This document shows positions 60,543 to 64,000 of a DNA stretch of 64,000 nt, piece by piece. Each line of letters opens with the position of its first letter. Position 1 is the stretch's first letter. The stretch is taken from positions 62,001 through 126,000 of the forward strand of contig NZ_WQEG01000005.1 in NCBI RefSeq assembly GCF_013033515.1, given 5' to 3'. Both the position numbers and the translations under genes were made by a program. The notes below the pieces were generated by a model. The model ran no database searches. It saw only the letters and a list, made by a program, of their open reading frames with translations, and was not told the origin of the DNA. The stretch comes from Ruegeria sp. HKCCA6707. Lineage in GTDB: Bacteria > Pseudomonadota > Alphaproteobacteria > Rhodobacterales > Rhodobacteraceae.

Positions 60543-60991
60543 GCGCTGTGGGCGCAGGCCAAAGGTTGCAAGATCTTCAATAAAGGCGCGTTGTCACAAA
60601 CCAGCGCATCCAGCGTAATGCGGTCTAGCGATGCGTAAAAAGCCTGCGCCGCATCTTGCAGCGCAAGGCGCAATCGGCACGCGGCAGTCAATGGGCAAGT
60701 ATTGTCCGCATCTGCAAAGCACTCAGCAATCGGCAGCTCACCTTCTACGTCGCGAAACACAGCCCCAATCCGGATTTGATCCGCAGCTTTGGCCAAGGTC
60801 ATGCCACCATTCCGGCCGCGCTGCGTGGCAAGATACCCTAACTGCGCCAGCTGATTGATAACCTGAGCCAGATGGTTCTCCGAGACACTACAGACCTCTG
60901 CAATCTCGGATTTTGTCACCAATCGGCCTGGATGCGCCGCACAATACATCAGCAAACGCACAGCGATATTGGTCCGTTTAGTAATCCGCAT
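60539..60991 (-). CDS. Rrf2-family iron-sulfur regulator, NsrR-like
   Basis: This 150-residue winged-helix regulator has VTKSEIAEVCSVSENHLAQV as the recognition helix region and TQRGRNGGMTLAK as the wing. Three cysteines, C91, C99 and C105 (spacing C-x7-C-x5-C), match the cluster ligands of NsrR proteins, which sense nitric oxide. The start at 60991 matches the family; the frame is open to 61054. It is divergent from the GGCT-like gene, with an Fnr-like box between them. Confidence 0.9.
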   Translation of the reverse strand: MRITKRTNIAVRLLMYCAAHPGRLVTKSEIAEVCSVSENHLAQVINQLAQLGYLATQRGRNGGMTLAKAADQIRIGAVFRDVEGELPIAECFADADNTCPLTAACRLRLALQDAAQAFYASLDRITLDALVCDNAPLLKILQPLACAHSA

Positions 60992-61047
60992 GAGGCCCTC
61001 CCGGTTTTGTCGATGCTGCGTTATTGCATGATCGGGAAAAAACCGGT

Positions 61048-61061
61048 TTGACATACATCAA
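61048..61061. promoter_or_regulatory. Fnr/Dnr-like box
   Basis: TTGACATACATCAA differs from the consensus TTGAT-N4-ATCAA at one position. It lies 26 bp before the GGCT-like start and 57 bp before the Rrf2 start, in their shared promoter. Confidence 0.5.
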
Positions 61062-61086
61062 TCGACTTAAAAGGACAGAACAGCGC

Positions 61087-61656
61087 ATGGCAGACCCCTA
61101 TTTCTTTGGCTACGGCAGCCTGGTGAACCTGGCCACGCATGACTTCCCCGACCCGCGCCCTGCCTCTCTCAAAGGCTGGCGGCGCGTTTGGCGGCACACC
61201 GACCTGAGGCCCGTTGCGTTCCTGACGGTCGAACGTGACCCCTCCACCGAAATCGAAGGTATGGTCGCCCATGTTCCTCGCAATGATTGGGCAGCCCTGG
61301 ACGCGCGCGAATGGGCTTACGATCGCGTGCCCGCCACACAGGCTGTGTCACACCCTCTGCGACACGAGGTCGAAATCGCGGTCTATGCCGTGCCTGAGTC
61401 CCGACAGAACGCGCCAAGCGATACTCATCCGCTGCTGCTCAGCTATATTGATGTGGTGGTCCAGGGATATCTGCGAGCGTTTGGCCCCGAAGGCGCCGAC
61501 CGGTTCTTTGCCACAACAGATGGCTGGGATGCGCCAATCCTGAACGATCGCGCCGAACCACGATATCCGCGCCACCAGCAACTCAAACCAGACGAAACCG
61601 ACTTCGTGGATCAGCGCCTGCACCAACTCTCGGTCCGGCTTTTACAACCCAGCTAG
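61087..61656 (+). CDS. Gamma-glutamylcyclotransferase-fold protein
   Basis: This 189-residue protein starts ADPYFFGYGSLVN, the substrate-loop signature of the GGCT/AIG2 fold, followed by GWRRVWRHT and an acidic IEGMVAHVPRNDWAALDARE containing the catalytic glutamate region. Members cleave gamma-glutamyl amino acids or glutathione. The substrate is not clear here. The ATG at 61087 fits the family; a longer frame to 61024 overlaps the divergent gene's leader. Confidence 0.82.
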   Translation: MADPYFFGYGSLVNLATHDFPDPRPASLKGWRRVWRHTDLRPVAFLTVERDPSTEIEGMVAHVPRNDWAALDAREWAYDRVPATQAVSHPLRHEVEIAVYAVPESRQNAPSDTHPLLLSYIDVVVQGYLRAFGPEGADRFFATTDGWDAPILNDRAEPRYPRHQQLKPDETDFVDQRLHQLSVRLLQPS

Positions 61657-61737
61657 AGAGCCAAGGCTAAAAGCTCCCTCAGCTTCTTCTGTTCAAAAAT
61701 ACCTCTGCCGGAGGCATGTGCCGACAGGCACATTCTC

Positions 61738-63063
61738 CTAGCCGCGCGCGCGGATGACTTGCAGCAACGGCAACAGTGTCGCCATCTCAGGCCCCCGCTC
61801 CATCCCGGTCAACGCCTTGCGCAGCGGCATGAACAGTCCCTTGCCTTTGCGACCTGTGGCCTCTTTCACAGCTTTGGTCCAAGTCCCCCAAGTGTCACCA
61901 TCGAACGGGCCGTCCGGTAGTAGATCCATTGCCTCGGCGATAAACGCGCGATCCTCGTCATCGATCAAAGGCTCAGCCCCATCGCGACACAGATCCCACC
62001 ATGCTTTGAGATCCCCCAGAGTTGTGATGTTCTCACGCGCCATGGTCCAGAACGGCTCTGCCAGATCAGTCGGAACACCTGCGTCGGCGACAGCCTCGGA
62101 CACGTCGGCCAAGGGCAGCGATTGCAAATGCTTGGCCGTCAGCGGGAACAAATCCTGTACGTCAAACTTGGTCGGTGCCGCACCAAAGCGGCCGATATCG
62201 AACCCGTCAATCAGTTCAGACATGTCCGCGCGCAGCTCGACCGGATCGGACGAGCCCAACCGCGCCATCAGGCTCAGCAAGGCCATCGGCTGCACACCCT
62301 GTTCGCGCAGATCGCGCAGCGCCAGAGTACCCAGACGTTTTGACAACGCTTCCCCCTGCGGGCCCGTCAACAAAGAATGGTGCGCAAAGCGCGGGCAGGT
62401 TCCGCCCAGCGCCTCGATGATCTGGATCTGTGTCGCCGTGTTGGTCACATGATCTGATCCCCGCACAACATCCGTGACCCCCATTTCGGTGTCATCGACG
62501 ACCGACGCAATCGTATAGAGAACCTGCCCATCACCCCGGATCAGAACCGGATCCGAGACCGAGGCCGCATCGATGGAGATATCGCCCAGAATCCCGTCGT
62601 TCCATTCAATCCGCTCATGATCCAGCTTGAACCGCCAGACGCCATTGCCACGCTCTGCGCGCAAAGCGTCCTTTTCGGCCTCACTCAAGCTCAGCGCAGC
62701 GCGGTCATAGACCGGGGGTTTGCCCATATTCAGCTGCTTCTTGCGTTTCAGGTCCAACTCGGTGGGCGTCTCAAATGCTTCATAGAACCGGCCAATCTCG
62801 CGCAGCTTGTCCGCCGCCTCGGCATAGCGGTCCAAACGGTCGGACTGACGTTCAACGCGGTCCCAATGCAGGCCCAACCACTCCAGATCCTGCTTGATCG
62901 CATCGACATATTCTTTTTTCGACCGCTCAGGATCGGTATCGTCGATGCGCAGAATGAATGTCCCGCCCGCCTTACGGGCGATCAGGTAATTCATCAAAGC
63001 GGTACGCAGGTTGCCCACATGGATATAGCCGGTGGGCGACGGGGCGAAACGGGTGGTGGTCAT
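61738..63063 (-). CDS. gltX: Glutamyl-tRNA synthetase
   Basis: This 441-residue class I synthetase has RFAPSPTGYIHVGNLRTAL (HIGH region), FILRIDDTDPERSKKEY, DDTEMGVTDVVRGSDH and the KMSKS-like ALSKRLGTLALRDL. At 441 residues it is a little shorter than the usual 465-490. Roseobacters often carry two GltX proteins, so this may be the copy that also serves tRNA-Gln. It is a single gene on the minus strand. Confidence 0.94.
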   Translation of the reverse strand: MTTTRFAPSPTGYIHVGNLRTALMNYLIARKAGGTFILRIDDTDPERSKKEYVDAIKQDLEWLGLHWDRVERQSDRLDRYAEAADKLREIGRFYEAFETPTELDLKRKKQLNMGKPPVYDRAALSLSEAEKDALRAERGNGVWRFKLDHERIEWNDGILGDISIDAASVSDPVLIRGDGQVLYTIASVVDDTEMGVTDVVRGSDHVTNTATQIQIIEALGGTCPRFAHHSLLTGPQGEALSKRLGTLALRDLREQGVQPMALLSLMARLGSSDPVELRADMSELIDGFDIGRFGAAPTKFDVQDLFPLTAKHLQSLPLADVSEAVADAGVPTDLAEPFWTMARENITTLGDLKAWWDLCRDGAEPLIDDEDRAFIAEAMDLLPDGPFDGDTWGTWTKAVKEATGRKGKGLFMPLRKALTGMERGPEMATLLPLLQVIRARG

Positions 63064-63171
63064 GGAGTTCTCCTGTTGGCGCGGCTCTTGTCACAAAGCC
63101 GCGTTTTTGTCCAGCAGGGGTTTCATTCACCCCAGGCAGTCAGAACCCGCGAGATCGCGAAGTGATCAAAA

Positions 63172-63190
63172 ATGAACACGTAATGTTCAT
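63172..63190. promoter_or_regulatory. Inverted repeat upstream of the MBL hydrolase
   Basis: ATGAACACGTAATGTTCAT has perfect 7-bp arms around a 5-bp spacer. It lies 88 bp before the hydrolase start and 108 bp before the divergent gltX start and looks like an operator. Confidence 0.45.
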
Positions 63191-63278
63191 CCGTGCAGGC
63201 CGAAGACCGGGCTATACACTGGCGCATGGCCCACTTTGGGCTAGCTCGTACTGGACGACCTGACAGGGAGACGACGAC

Positions 63279-64000
63279 ATGGCCATTAACTTGACACGCA
63301 GAGCGGCCCTGGGTGCCGCAGCAGCCCTTCCATTTGCGTCAGCGGCAACACCGCTGTTGGCAGCCGGGGCACAGACCAAGGCGAACACCACTATTGCCAG
63401 ATCATTCCAGCTTGGCGACTTCACAGTCACAACCCTGCTGGACGGCAGCCTGCCGCGCGACACTGCAAAGGAAATCTTTGGTGGTGGCGCATCTGACGAA
63501 GAGTTTGCAAAAGTATCCGCCGAGAACTTCATCTCGCCCGACGTGGCACAGTTCTTCTTCACGCCGACATTGGTGCACACCGGATCAGAGCTGGTTCTGT
63601 TTGACACAGGGCTCGGACAAGGTGGCATTCAGGCTGCGCTGGCAGATGCTGGCGTTTCGCCCGACCAGATCGACGTTGTTGTCATCACCCATATGCACCC
63701 TGACCACATCGGTGGCATGACGACAAATGACGCAGCAACGTTCCCCAACGCGCGCTATGTCACAGCGGCACAGGAATATGATTTTTGGGCAGCCCAAGAG
63801 GCCGGAAACCGCGTGGGCGATCTGGTTGCCGCCAAAGTATCACCGCTGGCCGAGAAGATGACGTTTGTCGAAGATGGCGGCGATGTCGCGTCCGGCATCA
63901 CCGCGATGTCCGCCTTTGGACATACACCGGGCCATACGGTCTTTCACCTCGAAAGCAACGGTCAACGTTTGATCCTGACAGGTGACCTGGCCAACCACTA
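63279..64000 (+). CDS. Tat-exported MBL-fold metallo-hydrolase, 3' end off the window
   Basis: 240 codons are open and run past the right edge. The signal is twin-arginine (LTRRAALGAAAALPF, ending near PLLAAGAQ). The MBL core follows: GDFTVTTLLDGSLPRD, TLVHTGSELVLFDTGLG and ITHMHPDHIGGMTTN (HxHxDH), then GHTPGHTVFHL with the next ligand histidine and LILTGDLANH. Roseobacter proteins of this type are often annotated as quorum-quenching-like or unspecified hydrolases. GGGAG lies upstream of the ATG. It is not similar in detail to the MBL at 20.3 kb. Confidence 0.9.
   Translation, partial: MAINLTRRAALGAAAALPFASAATPLLAAGAQTKANTTIARSFQLGDFTVTTLLDGSLPRDTAKEIFGGGASDEEFAKVSAENFISPDVAQFFFTPTLVHTGSELVLFDTGLGQGGIQAALADAGVSPDQIDVVVITHMHPDHIGGMTTNDAATFPNARYVTAAQEYDFWAAQEAGNRVGDLVAAKVSPLAEKMTFVEDGGDVASGITAMSAFGHTPGHTVFHLESNGQRLILTGDLANH

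Noticed and set aside
1..64000. CRISPR arrays and insertion sequences
   Set aside because: I saw no regularly spaced repeats and no transposase or IS inverted repeats; the only mobile gene signals are the integrase, the ORF6N protein and the retron.

Overview
This window is a 64 kb piece of alphaproteobacterial chromosome, most likely from the Roseobacter group of the Rhodobacteraceae. The evidence is the overall high-GC gene style, a class I lysyl-tRNA synthetase, an NDUFS4-like complex I subunit, a Rhodobacterales-type tRNA-Thr 3' end left as an integration scar, and several families common in that group (DUF4864, DUF302, DUF4345, HlyU-like).

Left edge (1-967): the right-hand end of an integrated element. 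It holds a leftward P4-type tyrosine recombinase that runs off the edge, and a roughly 25 bp tRNA 3'-end scar that looks like attR. Chromosomal backbone follows.

1.5-16.2 kb: a complete Wzx/Wzy-type exopolysaccharide cluster. It has three glycosyltransferases, a flippase, a Wza-like exporter, GalU, a WecG/TagA-WcaJ fusion, a Wzc-like protein without a kinase domain and a Wzy-like polymerase. Embedded in it is its own signalling set: a hybrid histidine kinase, a periplasmic SUOX-like protein with no cofactor cysteine, and a NarL/FixJ-type response regulator. The same palindrome (CTATCCG-N2-CGGATAG, a 7-2-7 arrangement) lies 70-105 bp in front of nearly every transcription unit. The cluster therefore appears to be one self-contained regulon.

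16.4-32.8 kb: accessory genes separated by degenerate intergenic repeats. They include a sterol-desaturase-like hydroxylase; an operon of a Tat-exported metallo-beta-lactamase-fold hydrolase with a G3E GTPase, divergent from a membrane-bound winged-helix/TPR regulator; a GFA protein; a sulfatase-DUF4345-DUF302 operon; and a three-gene phosphorelay of a seven-PAS kinase, a receiver and a receiver-cyclase.

33-50.6 kb: mostly housekeeping and small genes. These are tRNA-Arg(UCU), complex I subunit, uvrB, universal stress protein, two ABM-domain proteins, an ORF6N DNA-binding protein, a beta-helix protein resembling a phage or gene-transfer-agent spike, lysS, an adenylate cyclase with TPRs, TerB, a PBP4-type peptidase, nadD and a frameshifted MOSC gene.

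51.1-52.6 kb: a strong retron candidate. Between the MOSC gene and a reverse transcriptase gene lies a 141-nt region that folds as a retron msr-msd: an 11-bp a1/a2 helix with one mismatch, two short hairpins (one with a UUU loop) and one long interrupted hairpin. The reverse transcriptase has the YADD and VTG motifs and an unusual N-terminal extension of about 145 residues. No effector gene is adjacent.

52.7-64 kb: ettA, a sulfotransferase-like protein, a cold-shock protein, an L,D-transpeptidase, tesA-ybbA-ybbP, an NsrR-like Rrf2 regulator sharing an Fnr-like box with a GGCT-fold protein, gltX, and a Tat-exported MBL-fold hydrolase cut by the right edge.
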